Shown piece after piece: positions 47,532 to 58,741 of a DNA stretch of 64,000 bases. The DNA lies in assembly GCA_034440615.1 (NCBI GenBank), contig JAOTOM010005113.1, forward strand, positions 585,001 through 649,000. The letters run 5' to 3'. The stretch comes from Ashinkailepas kermadecensis (taxonomy: Eukaryota; Arthropoda; Thecostraca; Neolepadidae). The first letter of the stretch is position 1; each line of letters opens with the position of its first letter. The translations under genes and the position numbers were made by a program. The notes beneath the pieces were generated by a model. That model had not been told where the DNA came from. It ran no database searches and worked only from the letters and a program-made list of their open reading frames with translations.

Positions 47532-49342
47532 ATTCGGGGTGAACTGGTGCCACAGGATGTGGTGCCTATGCGGCTTTAGTCACATCAAGCAGCGAATCAG
47601 TGGATCTTTCCATTAGTGTGGCGTCCACAGGCAGATGCCTCAAAATGTGATGGCAATGCGGCCTTAGACACATACCATGCTGCGAATCAGTGGATCTCTC
47701 CATTAGTGTAGCGCCCACGGGCAGATCCAAAGAGGGAGGGAGGAGTAGCGACATCTCTAGAACAGCCTCGGTCCCCACAACTGGCGGAGGTTTGATACAA
47801 CTGTGCATGGATATATGGATGGTATATACATGGTCTATGATTGACATATTGTTCTCTTTCATTATGAACTGAATGTACAGTAACAGGCTGTTCCCACAAG
47901 CGGTCACTGAAACCTTATCGCGGGAGGGGAAATTATGTTAAAGTTAGTGACCGAAAAAACAATATTAGGGGACGCCCTAGAGGGCACCACGCTAAAATTA
48001 TAGATCACTGGGTATGCCTCGGATGAACAGCTTGAGCCACGGTTGACAAGTTCCATCCAGCAGGTGGCTCTAGCCAGTTTTAACTATGACTAAAACCGGC
48101 TGAACGCAGCTTGTTTCGTTCACCTTACCCGCGAAGGCGGAAAAAGCTAAGTCAGCTTCCATGCAGGGAGTGTGAGCAGGGGCGTCGATTTGTATCCTTT
48201 TGTGGGGGCCATGGCCCCACCAATGTTGATCTTGGTCCCCTCAATGTTGATTTGGCCCCCCCCCCAATAACCTATGCTAATTTGTATGCTGAGAAGAAAG
48301 TTGAAGGAAAAAAATGAAAAACACCATGCTACTTACAAAACTTAGTTGATGCCAATCAGCACATTTTGTACTGAAATGAAACAGATTTGGATTGGATAGT
48401 GGATTGACTATCCACCTTTTGCAGCTAAATTGAAAATATTGTGGAAAAACAAAGGAGTTGGATTTCCCTTCACTTTGCAAGCACAATTTACATCATAAAA
48501 TGTCGAGATTAGCTGACGATGATGCATTGTAAACCATATTGTCTGAAAAATCTGCAAAGCCGCGAGACAACAATTAACAAGGTCATAATTATGCTTGCAC
48601 ACATGACCAATGGCAAAAGCACATGCGTATGGAGCTTGAACTGGATTCATTCCATTCAATTTCCAGTCATTGTCCAACTTGCACACAATCCAGTCCTGTC
48701 AACAACATTCTGTTTTCATTGAGATTGTGGATACACAAACTACATTTATGTTCAGCAGTCAACCCATCGCACTACAAGCTTGATATTCACCTAGGTACCC
48801 ACCTATATCCCAATGACAATTAGCATATATTCAATATTGATAAGCAGCACCCCATTCTCGACCTGCACCAAGAGCCACATGTGAGCCAAATATCTGCCAG
48901 CTTATGATACCATGAAAGAAAAAAGTCAGCAAGAAGCTGCATGCACACGGTATTATAGTTACTATTCTTGAAGAAATTAATAGGTAGGTACTACTAAGCC
49001 GTAGCTTCCAGGACTTTCTAAACGAACCTTGCAAGCAAGGCATATAATCAGGTATAGTCATTAGATGATTTGAACGCTTCGGACTGATTGATCGTGACGT
49101 CACCAGTTCGATGTAGCCCATTCCTATGCTGTACAGGGAGCTGTTGCGATTTCCGGAAAAAAACATCGGATTATATTACGCCAATTCGCATGATTCTAGC
49201 ACTGAAAGAGGAATCGCTTCGCTTTCTTTCACCAATCTATCTACCACTTTTGCTCTAGCCATCGAAACTATCGTGGTATATAGCGTCAAAGTTTTCTTGC
49301 ACACTGTCCAACCCGCATCCCAAACTTCGTCCGCGGTTGCGC
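47532..49342. other. Unassigned sequence
   Basis: No gene recognised. A ~108-bp direct repeat occurs at 47565-47720, where GTGGATCT(T/C)TCCATTAGTG and CACRGGCAGAT each occur twice. At 48178-48260 AGGGGCGTCGATTTGTAT and runs of C suggest a MITE end, without an identified partner. Confidence 0.45.
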
Positions 49343-49411
49343 CCAGCCGTGTGGCGCAGAGGTATGAACTCAAACTCGAGACCTAGAGGTGGCGGGTTCG
49401 AATCTCTCCAA
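49343..49411 (+). other. tRNA-like sequence (pol III A and B boxes)
   Basis: CCGTGTGGCGCAGAGGTATG fits an A box (TGGCGCAGAGG) and GCGGGTTCGAATCTCT a B box, about 40 nt apart. The acceptor and anticodon arms do not fold well, so it is a tRNA relic or SINE head rather than a working tRNA gene. Confidence 0.5.
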
Positions 49412-49503
49412 TAACTTTCCTTTTTCAACCGCACTATTTTGAATTTTTAAATTAGGTAGGAACCTTACTGCGTGTCATCACGCATATTGAACACGCTAAC
49501 TGC

Positions 49504-50183
49504 CATTGGCGGATCCAGGGAGGGGCCATTCCGGCCATGCCCCCTGAAGCGCTTAAAAGGGGGGCGGGGGCATAGTGTCTTTTGGGCCCCCGAAACCAAC
49601 AGAAGTCAACTAAATTAAAATGCAATAACTTTTGCAGAGGTAAAAAAATCGCGTCTGGATGAAAGAATCTACAATTGTAAAGGACTTGTTCAATGTAGTT
49701 GTTTGGAAGCCAGTATAGTAGCATAGTGGATTCCGACACACATCGAGGGTTCCATGCTGCTCAAGTTCTGCTTACAGCAAGAGTTGACAAAATCGAATCC
49801 ACCAGTGTCCACGTGCACGAACGTTGACGTGGTACAAGACGTTGAACGTGAGCGTGAATGTTTTGGCAAATAAGAACAAAAATCCAGTAACATAGAAACG
49901 GTGGAGGTAGGCTGGGGCCCCTACACAGGAAATCATGTTGTCAATTATTATTTTACTTTTTATTTAATTTTAATTTTAATTATTATTTTTTTAATGGGCC
50001 CCTTTGCCAAATAGTGGTCGAAATCCGGTGCTTTCAACCAAAAACCGTGAGAGAATGGGCATCCTCCAAATCCGTTCGACCCCTCCTCTGATGCAATTCC
50101 TAAGTACGCCACTGGGGGAGGGGGGCTGACGCCGAAAACCGAAAGTTGCCCCACCCCAAACCGGTGGGCTAGATCCGCCAGTG
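49504..50183. mobile_element. hAT-like MITE, second family, copy A
   Basis: A 680-bp element with ends CATTGGCGGATCCAGG and, at the far side, CTAGATCCGCCAGTG, which are inverted repeats of CACTGGCGGATCYAG. The perfect 8-bp duplication CTAACTGC at 49496-49503 and 50184-50191 fits the hAT superfamily. It is collinear with copy B. It has no transposase; the frames within it are short and broken. Confidence 0.93.
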
Positions 50184-50548
50184 CTAACTGCAACCTTAAT
50201 CCTTGGCAACGCGGTACATAGTTTATCGGCGCTTTACCGAGGCTTATTTACTGACGCACCCGAGCAAAAATCGGGCATATTCCAAATTCGATGGAGAAAT
50301 TCGGCGCAGCCTGGCAATCGCACTCCTGACGTCACAGCTCAGAAATATGGGCCTATGGCGGCTGCAGAAGTGACAACCACCTGCTTGTAAGTTATACAAG
50401 GTCAAAGCCCATCACCAAATGTGTCTGGAGAGACTTGATAGATACTAGCGCGCATGAAATGCCACAAATCGTGACGGACGTTCCTCAGAACATCCAAAAT
50501 CGTAACATAGAAAGATAGAAAGTATAGTTACAGAAATCCCAGCACCTC

Positions 50549-51216
50549 CACTGGCGAATCCAGGGAGGAGCCATTCCGGCCATGCCCCCACCCCCCTGAA
50601 TCGCTTAAAATGGGGGGGACCATAGTGTCTTTTGGCCCCCCGAAACCACCAGAAGTCAACTAAATTAAAATGCAGTAACCTATGCAGGGGTAAAAAATAG
50701 CGTCTGGATGAAAGAATCTCCAATTTTAAATGGATTTTTTTAATATAATTTTTTGGGAAGCCAGTATGGTAGCATAGTAAATTCTGATACACATCGAGGA
50801 TTCCATGCTACTCAAGTTCTGCTTACAGCAAAAGTTGACAAAATCGGATCCGCCAGTGTGTACACGTGCACGAACGTTGACGTGGTACAAGACGTTGAAC
50901 GTGAACGTGAACGTTTTGGTAAACAAGAACAAAAATCCGGTAACATATAAACGGTGGAGGTAGGCTGGGGCCCCTTCAGAGGAAATTATGTTGTCAATTA
51001 TTATTTTATTTTATTTTTAATGGGACCCTTTACCAAATAGTGGTCGAAATCCGGTGCTTTTAACCAAAAAATAGTGGGAGAATTTGCACCCTCCAAATCC
51101 GTTCAACACCTCCCCTGATGCAATTCCTGGGTACGCCACTGGAGGAGGGGGAGGGGGGCAGACACCGATAATCGAAAGTTGCCCCCCCCCCAACCGGTGG
51201 GCTAGATCCGCCAGTG
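50549..51216. mobile_element. hAT-like MITE, second family, copy B
   Basis: A 668-bp element with ends CACTGGCGAATCCAGG and CTAGATCCGCCAGTG, flanked by AGCACCTC (50541-50548) and AGCACATC (51217-51224), an 8-bp duplication with one mismatch. It aligns with copy A from end to end, including the conserved block AAAATGCAGTAAC and the ACGTTGACGTGGTACAAGAC block. The two insertions lie only 365 bp apart in the same orientation. Confidence 0.92.
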
Positions 51217-51224
51217 AGCACATC

Positions 51225-51699
51225 AAGTGTAAATTTGCGGTTGCGTTCGACAAATGTGACGGATGTGAGACATTTGTGGTGCAATTACGCGCAGTGTTTA
51301 ATCCGGAGGCCAATCTCAGGTGCCGTCGTACTGATTAGTTTTTTTTTGGTACTTCACACCTTCTGATGTATGTGTAGATTGGTGTGATTTTTAACAGTGA
51401 ATAAATAGCTTGCTCATATTTAATTCCGAAAGGAACAGTACTTGAAGAACTTGGAAGGTAATCTTGAACAAGTCAAGTCCATGCCTTTTACTGATTTGTG
51501 CTCAGGGTTTCTATGTTAATACCACATTCCTACCATGTTTGTCTTCAGGAAGAGCTGTTTTTAGTTTACTTTTATAAATATTTTAATTCCACTGCTCTTA
51601 GTGCTTTTCTGCCCAGGATTGGGGAACCTAGTGTTGCATTTCCGTCCAGCAGTTGGCACACCTTTTGGTAAATGCACAGCTTAAGGTAAATTCTGATTT
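51225..51699. other. Unassigned AT-rich sequence
   Basis: No gene recognised. Confidence 0.4.
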
Positions 51700-53485
51700 C
51701 TTGATTATTTTTTAATGCAATGTTTAGGAATGTGATGAACATGATGTGACCACACATTATGGTAAATTTGTGTTTTAAAGTATTTTATGAATTCGTGGAA
51801 TGTATCATTTCAATGCAATGTTTATGAATGTGACTCAGATGATGGGACCACTCATTTTCTGTACAAATGCCTACATTTCAGGTTGTGAGCAAAAGAACAC
51901 CAAACAAAGGCTTTGAATTAGGTGATATTGGGTAAAATAAATTTGTGTTTTAATATAAAAGAAATGCAGCATAACCTAACCTAACCTAGCCTAACCCTGT
52001 GTTTGGAGAAAAACAAAACCAACACATCAAGTTTTAAAAATTTCAAGCAATATATCTAAAAAAATAAAAATATAAATCAACCTGACCTAATCAAGCTGCT
52101 TTTGAAGAAAAAAGCTCCATTTCTTTTAAATTTTGGAACAATTTTTGCAAAAAATGTCCAACTTAAAACACCTTACATGTGTAAGAACTTGTCTTGTTGT
52201 CACCTTAAAGCACAATAATTCTGGTTAGGTTAATTTAGGTTGGGTTAGGTTTTTCATTTGTAAAATTTCAAGGAAATAAATTGCTTGATATTTTTCCTTT
52301 TTTTAAACAAAATTGTTTTCTCCAAAGTCAGGTTCGGCTAGGTTAGGTTAGGTGATGTTGCATTTTTAATGTATTTCTTTTTATGCTATGTTACCTAACT
52401 CAAAGGCCGTTTTTTAATGTTACTTTGTTCACAACCTAGAAAGTAAGCATTTGCACAGAAAACGAGTGGTGCTTAGTGACAGCTTAGTGACATTCATAAA
52501 CATTGCATTGGAAATTGAACTTTAAAAATATTAGTAAAACACCTAAAAGCACAAATTGGGTGGCCTTTCCTCTGCAAATGCATGCTTTTCAATTGGGAGT
52601 AAAAATATCACCAAAAATGGTGTGGAGTGAGGTATTATAGCATACAAATAATGTTCAAGATGTAAGATAACCTTACCCAAGCTAGTCCAACTTCCCATAC
52701 CAGACATTAATTGTTTTTAATTGAAATTTTGCAGGCATTTTTCTCAAATATTTTCAACTTAAAAAACCTAACTCAACCTAAGCTAGCCTGAAATGTATAT
52801 TTTTCGTATAAAAATCATTTCAAAAAATTATTTCCCAACAAATGATTTTTTTATAACTTACAACAAAAGCCTAGCCTAACGTAACAAACCTAACCCTTTA
52901 GTATGCTTCATGGAGGTAAAATGTGTGTAAAACTTGTCTTGTGGTTACCTTAAACTGCGATAATACCTTACTTTTTGGGGATTTTTTTCAGCTCATGGTA
53001 ATCTCTGACTTCTTTGAACTTCTTTTTTTAATGCAGTGTTTATTAATGTGCTGAACATGATGTAACCGCTCGTTTCCTCTGCACATGCACACTTTTCATT
53101 TGTGAGGCAAAATAACGCCCAGAAAGGGGCTTGGATTTGAGTAATATAGGATGAAAAATAATGTTCAGGTTATAAAAAAGATGTAACGTAACATAACCTA
53201 ATCTAACCTAGCCTAGCCTTCCATGCAATAAATGATTTTTTTTAATGCCCAATTTCCAAACAATTTTTTTGTTCTCAAACATTTTCAACTTAAAAGCCTA
53301 ACATAACCTAATCTAGCTTGAACCGTTTTTGAAGAAAAATCTTCTTTTTTGTAATTTACTAACTTACAACAAAGGCCTAGCATAACGAACTAGGCCAAAC
53401 CTAGCGCCTTTGAATGATTCGTGGAGGTAAAATGGGTGTAAAACCTGTCGTGTGGTTACCTTAGACTGCAATAATAACTCTTTGT
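51700..53485. repeat. ~490-bp repeats with CCTAACCTAACC motifs
   Basis: AT-rich DNA in which a long unit recurs. The blocks ATGCARTGTTTATNAATGTG, TTTCTCTGCACATGC and AACATAACCTAA, then CAACTTAAAA, TTACAACAAARGCCTAGC and GTAAAACYTGTCKTGTGG appear in order at about 52540-52980 and 53025-53480, and partly at 51715-52225. Motifs such as AACCTAACCTAACCTAG resemble degenerate arthropod-type TTAGG repeats. No open frame of note. Confidence 0.8.
51806..52515. repeat. Large imperfect palindrome (~350-bp arms)
   Basis: The left arm (about 51806-52155) and the reverse complement of the right arm (about 52165-52515) share, in order, CAATGCAATGTTTATGAATG, a GTACAAATGC/GTGCAAATGC block, AGGTTGTGA, TTAGGT, CACCTAACCTAACCTAGC and TTTGGAGAAAA, then ATATCAAGCAAT near the centre. 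They have diverged by perhaps a quarter. It could be a foldback element or an inverted satellite unit. Confidence 0.82.
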
Positions 53486-54095
53486 GTGCTACCTGGTGCA
53501 CGTTATGAACCTCCGTCTGCATGCTGTATAGGAGCATTCCACTTATTGCTTCACAAAGAACAATAACATGTTGAAAGTACTATATTTTCAGGAATGAAAT
53601 CCTGTGCTGATAAAATTTTCTGAGTGATACATTTGCAGATCAGATCTACATCACTTGTGTTAATAAATATGATAAATTCATAGAAATACATACATGCACC
53701 GGTTGTGGACAAAAAGTTATTCTGGTGATTTCTAATGTACTGGAAAATTACAAATTTTCATGATAGAAGTAGGCAAAGGTAAAGTACTTATATCTGAATA
53801 GGTGGTCAGTTCACTAACAAGACAGAAAATTCACTCAAATAGCATTAAAAACACCAGGTGGCCCACTCTATTTGGAAGCTTAAAATCGATGACAGTGCTT
53901 TCTTGAATCATGTTTAAAGCGCATAAAGGAAATGTATTGCTGACACTTGTAAGGAACTGATGAGTGTAACGTTTAATTAACATTTATAATGTACTGATGT
54001 TTGCACATAAAATAAAGCTCACTATTCTAAATAGCATGGGAAGTATGATGCCATATATCATGGCTAATTTATGGGCAAAATGTTATGCAGCAGAT
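53486..54095. other. Unassigned AT-rich sequence
   Basis: No gene recognised. Confidence 0.45.
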
Positions 54096-54106
54096 TCCCT
54101 GCATTG

Positions 54107-54157
54107 TTACTTAGTTATTTGGGCTTTAGGACACATGGACCATATTAATCATATAGC
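54107..54157 (-). mobile_element. Tail-only retroposon insertion (51 bp)
   Basis: The plus strand reads TTACTTAGTTATTTGGGCTT, TAGGACACATGGACCATATT and AATCATATAGC, the reverse of the tail module. A perfect 11-bp duplication TCCCTGCATTG flanks it at 54096-54106 and 54158-54168. Confidence 0.92.
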
Positions 54158-54168
54158 TCCCTGCATTG

Positions 54169-54678
54169 ATGTTAACTGATATATCAGCATGTTTGCAAAT
54201 TCACTTATGAGTGAACCCATACCATTCATTTCCACTGGGGTATAAAAGCTACATCGTAACATTGCTTCTACAATGCATATCACAGAAACCCATCTCGATT
54301 GTCCTACTCACTCAGAACACCATAGAAGTCAATTCATGAAAATGTTACTTCGTCCACTGTATTGTTAATGTAAACAGAAGTCTTTTGAACCACATGTTAT
54401 GTCCATCACAGTGTTGCTTCATCCACCTCCAACTCCAACCCTGACCAAACTTCAGGAGCGCATCCATCTCGAAAGCAGCCTGTGGAAGAAGGTATGCATT
54501 GCAGCATAACTACTGTGATCTGAATTCCATGGTACCCCTGTTGCCTTATAATCCATCCTTGCTGATCCACGTAGCAGATGTTTGACTTTCCTCAAACTGT
54601 CTGGAAAACTGGGGAGTTGAAATCACATGTGAGTGATGAAACAGATGAACTATTCCTGGATTCTTATGTTGCATCATT
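54169..54678. other. Unassigned sequence
   Basis: No gene recognised. Confidence 0.45.
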
Positions 54679-54692
54679 ACATGCCAAAGTGA

Positions 54693-54859
54693 AGGGGACG
54701 AGTGGTCTAGGGTTAAAATTCCCCTCCCACAAAAAAAAAATTGGGGTTAAAAAAACCCCCCCCCCCTCCCTTCCCCCCCCAAAAAACCGGGGAAAAAAAA
54801 AGGCACAAAAAAAAAAAAAAAACCACCCACAAAAAAAAAAAAAAATAACCAACCAACCA
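54693..54859 (+). mobile_element. SINE copy with base-smoothed interior
   Basis: The first 18 bases (GGGGACGAGTGGTCTAGG) and the last (AACCAACCAACCAA) match the 45616/60035 SINE, and the length (167 bp) lies between theirs (161 and 171). Flanks ACATGCCAAAGTGA (54679-54692) and ACATGGCATAGTGA (54860-54873) are a 14-bp duplication with two mismatches. In between, the sequence follows the SINE position by position, but most bases are replaced by a neighbour, giving runs of A and C. This is best explained as damaged consensus sequence rather than mutation. Confidence 0.85.
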
Positions 54860-54929
54860 ACATGGCATAGTGACATACCGAATGGGGGATGGGGCATTGT
54901 GGGCAGTTGCCTCCCTCCCCGACAGGTTG

Positions 54930-55800
54930 TGGGGCCCCCAAGAATCCGCCGAGCTCAGGAAAAAAGCGCCATGCTCCCTAAAAATCCCACTCGGTCCACC
55001 AAAAATCGCACCGGAGCTCAGAAAAATCACATTGGGGGCCCCCAAAAGTAGCGCAGGGGCCCCTGATAATGACGCTGGAGCCTCAAAAGTTTGCACCTGG
55101 GCCCCTGAAAACCACGCTGGGGCCGCAAAAAAGTCGTGCCGGGTTTAAGAAAATCACGACGGGGGCCACAAATGGTCGGTCCGGGGCCTCCTGAAAATCA
55201 CGCTGAGACTGGGGGTACTAAGAATTCTCACCCGGACCCCCGCAAATTACGCTAGAGGCATGACAGGTCCCACCGGGGCTCTAAAAGTCTCGTTGAGATC
55301 ACCCAACAAATGAAGCCGGGGAAATGAAAAACAGTCCAGACACGAAAATCAATCTGGGATCTCAACAATGGCTCCAAAAGCCCACTAAACTTGTTGGGCC
55401 CCCAAAACCGTGTCGTAGCCACCAAAACTCGCGCAAGGGATCCCAACAAGTGTCCACGGGGCCCCAAAAAATCGCACTTAGATCAAAACAATTTCACGCC
55501 GCTTCTCTTGAAAATCTCACTGGGGCCAAAACGTCGCGCCGGAGCCCCACAAGTTGCAGCTGTCTTCCCAACAACCAATATATACCCGGAATGTCACCCT
55601 GCGGACACAAAAATTGCGTCAAGGATCCACAAAATAAGAAGTCGCCGGACGCCGGAAAAGAAACTTGTTTGGGCACCAAAAAAAAAACGCACCAAGAGCC
55701 CGAAGAATCGTACCGGGGTCCAAAAATATCTTGCAGGGGGCTTACAAAAAAAAACATACCTCACCACAAAAACCACAAGGGGAATCGACCAGAGCACCGG
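54930..55800. repeat. Very degenerate ~31-bp tandem repeat
   Basis: Words such as GGGGCCCCCAAAA, AATCGCAC and CGCTGGGGCC recur about every 30-33 bp across nearly 0.9 kb, with many substitutions and indels. Overlapping frames (for example 55391-56296) are open because of this composition and are probably not genes. Confidence 0.7.
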
Positions 55801-56977
55801 AAAATTCAGAATGGGTCCCGAAAGAAAATTATCCGAAGGGCCTTTCTACTCTCGATCGTGCAATCTGCGGAAAAACACGTTGAGCAGCCGCAGTGGCGTA
55901 CTAAAGGTAAAAATGCCCTTCCCTAATGTTAGGCACCAAGGAAATACTTTCACCCCTCGTCATCACAGTTCAGGTCTGCTGTGCTCTGATGCTCCATCAA
56001 GGCCGGTGTGTTTTAGCCTGCATCTGATCGCTGAAGTATTTTTATTTAAGCCGGTGTGTGTTGGTGTGTGGAGTGAGGAGGAGGGTAATAGTGACGGTGA
56101 CGGTGACGATAGATCCGAGCCCACTATATGGCACTGCAGTCGCATGCTATTACTAAGGGTTGTTATGTTGACATGGACTGTGCACTGCTCTTTTAATTAC
56201 GTGACTTCACCAGTTATTGGACGATTTTCCCCGTTGGTGAGGATGCTGAATAAACATAAACATACACATTGTCGAGAAAAAAATCAGAATTTCTGAGATC
56301 TGAAAATATAGTGGGCGAAATCCGATGAGTTTTTGGTTAGGGGGGTCTAGTGCGTTGGCATTTCGGCCCCCCCCCCCCCCCCTAATGTTTTTCAAAAATC
56401 GACACCCTTGAGTGTGAGGTAAAAGAGCACGCCATTATCAGTCAGGTACAATTCGATGTAACCACCATAAATCCTCATGTTTATTTTCAATGTACTTGAA
56501 TTTCCATGGATGAGTTCAGAGCAACTTTGCATGGTGAATAGTATAGGATATGAATACTTCCACATGAACAATTAATGCATCAGAGAATAGGAACGTAATT
56601 AGATGCCATCAAATATAACACCAAATAGATAGATGCAATACAACATGCATATATGGGCACTGCCAGGATGACTTAACGAGTCAGCGTGCGCTCTTGTCAC
56701 CTTCTAGGGAATGGGGTGTATGGCCCTTAGGTTTTTTGCAGCGTGGATATCCACTGCAGACGGTTTTCAATTCAGAGTACGTGGCGCATTCAACCCAACC
56801 GCAGGTACCTGCCCCTGGGCCCACCCAGGGCACCTACATCGAAATGATCTATGGAGCTGGTAGACTTCTAAATCTTTGACCATTAATTCATGGGTTACAT
56901 GTGCAATTAATATTGCAATTTCGTACACTAAGAAAATACGCTACCCACTTGTTTTGCTCCAAAGATTAACTGTCTTC
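55801..56977. other. Unassigned sequence with a possible MITE fragment
   Basis: At 56300-56410, TAGTGGGCGAAATCCGATGA and the C run followed by AAAAATCGACACCC resemble internal and terminal parts of the 49504/50549 MITE family and the 48182 end. The element limits are not clear. No gene recognised. Confidence 0.4.
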
Positions 56978-56991
56978 TATTTCTGACCTCA

Positions 56992-57046
56992 TGTTGTTAT
57001 TTGGGTTTAAGGGCGCTTCGACCAAAGCGTGATCATTTAGCGCCCA
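56992..57046 (-). mobile_element. Tail-only retroposon insertion (55 bp)
   Basis: The minus strand holds only TGGGCGCTAAATGATCACGC, TTTGGTCGAAGCGCCC and TTAAACCCAAATAACAACA: the complete hairpin and tail. The perfect 14-bp duplication TATTTCTGACCTCA flanks it at 56978-56991 and 57047-57060. Confidence 0.95.
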
Positions 57047-57060
57047 TATTTCTGACCTCA

Positions 57061-58130
57061 GGTTTTCAAACACAATGCATTAAGCATGGTTCGAAATGGC
57101 TTAGGGCACATGGGCACTTTGAGCTATCAAATGGGCCACCCGGGCGTTACTTCACAAATAGGCCCCGTCAATGCGACCAAAATGTATCACCAGATGAGAA
57201 AAGAAACGCTAAAATCTGAAAATGAGACGGTTAAGCGAAGTACTAATTGCGATAAAACATATATATGAAGCTAGAATATAACGCAGCTCGTGAAGAACTG
57301 GCACATTCACTGTTTCATTCAGACTTTCTGTCAGAAGGGGGTGCGATGCACCGATTTCCGCATTCGAATAATGTTCTTAGATTTTCTTGGCATGTCACAC
57401 CAAGCCTTTCATCTCTTGGTATTTCGGAACATCTCTATAAACTGTATGTCTAGCTCTGTTGTGCTGGTTAAGACCTGCCCAAAAGGATAAAAACTACAGC
57501 TCAAGTAGCATTTTTTTCCAGAAAATGTATCTGCTGTTCCTGTACACACCAAAACAGCCGTAGCTAATGGCGTCAAATGTCACGTGTGCCCATCTAGCGC
57601 AAAACAATGAGAAATGAGAGAACGCAGACAACCTTCGACGTGGGAGACATCAGAGGGGCAGTGGGTTGAAGAGATTACAAGCCCATGAGATCGGAAAAAA
57701 TGTCGGAGCAAACGTCAAATTTGGACAATAAATACATCTAAAATAACTACCTACAATTAAATCTGGGCTGAGGAGCTAAAAACTGGAGCTCTTTCAATTT
57801 ACGATCGTTGTTTTATAAATCAGAGAACATACTTGGCGGATGAACTCCTTGAAATCCTTCGATCATTGGATCCTTGGAATACTGAGATTCCAGGGATGAG
57901 TGGGCTTCACGTCATGCCAGATTTGACACCACGGAACTAGTTGCTACCTATCTGGCAGGAGAGAGTATGGTCATTCTCACAGTACCTGTTTGACGTATAC
58001 AAGGGACATGGATAGTCTGTGAATCGCAGAGGCCCGCTGGTGGACCCAAAGGGACACTGGGGCATGCCCCTTCCCCATGAGGCCGATACTTCCCCATCGT
58101 GCCGATACTTTGGACTAAAATGACATTATC
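57061..58130. other. Unassigned sequence
   Basis: No gene recognised. Short frames at 57001-57490 show no known motif. Confidence 0.45.
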
Positions 58131-58143
58131 TCGAAATCTAACA

Positions 58144-58196
58144 GTTAGTTATTTGGGCTTAAGGGCGCGCCGACTACGAGGTCATTTCGCGCTCAT
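58144..58196 (-). mobile_element. Tail-only retroposon insertion (53 bp)
   Basis: Minus-strand tail module (plus strand GTTAGTTATTTGGGCTTAAG, GGCGCGCCGACTACGAGG, TCATTTCGCGC). The perfect 13-bp duplication TCGAAATCTAACA flanks it at 58131-58143 and 58197-58209. Confidence 0.94.
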
Positions 58197-58209
58197 TCGA
58201 AATCTAACA

Positions 58210-58689
58210 ACATTTTACGATATAAATATTGTCTTGAGCCGACCCGACGAATGTTTGACGTTCCAACTCCAAGACATTTTTGTTTTAATCGAAGGATTCC
58301 TATTGTCCCCCACCCCCACCCCCAACGGTCTTTCTCAATACATCTCTGCCAGGGCCTACTCCAGAATGAGGTAGACAATGAGTCTTAGCTGTCAAGACTA
58401 TCTTTCTGCATGTTGTCACTGCTCCTCTGCTACCTGCATTCGAGAGATTCCTAGATGAAAACTGGTGTCAAGTCCAGGTAAGTCCAGGCAAGTCCAGCAG
58501 AAGGGTTGCCAGCCAGGCGCTAAGTGACGAGATAATTAAGTCAGAGTATCAGACTAGGTTATCAGGCCTCAAGCGTTCCAAAGCCCCACCACAAAATGGT
58601 ATGGTAGTTCTACGTACATATCCATTGAATATCCGAGGCTTAGGCCAGAGTGCCATGTTGAATCTAGTGGACATTTTGCGGAGCTTTAA
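58210..58689. other. Unassigned sequence
   Basis: No gene recognised. Confidence 0.45.
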
Positions 58690-58741
58690 TTAGCTATTTT
58701 GGTTTCAAGGGCGCATCGACTGCATTGGTTATGTAGCGCCC
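58690..58741 (-). mobile_element. Tail module without clear target duplication
   Basis: The plus strand reads TTAGCTATTTTGGTTTCAAG, GGCGCATCGACTGCATTGG and TTATGTAGCGCCC, the reverse tail module with an intact GGGCGC/GCGCCC stem. I could not find a duplicated flank, so it may be older or truncated at the target. Confidence 0.75.

Noticed and set aside
51965..51995. True telomere end
   Set aside because: The CCTAA motifs are short, degenerate and interstitial within AT-rich repeats.
55391..56296. 301-codon plus-strand frame
   Set aside because: It overlies a degenerate ~31-bp repeat of low stop density, has several alternative open frames and no domain.
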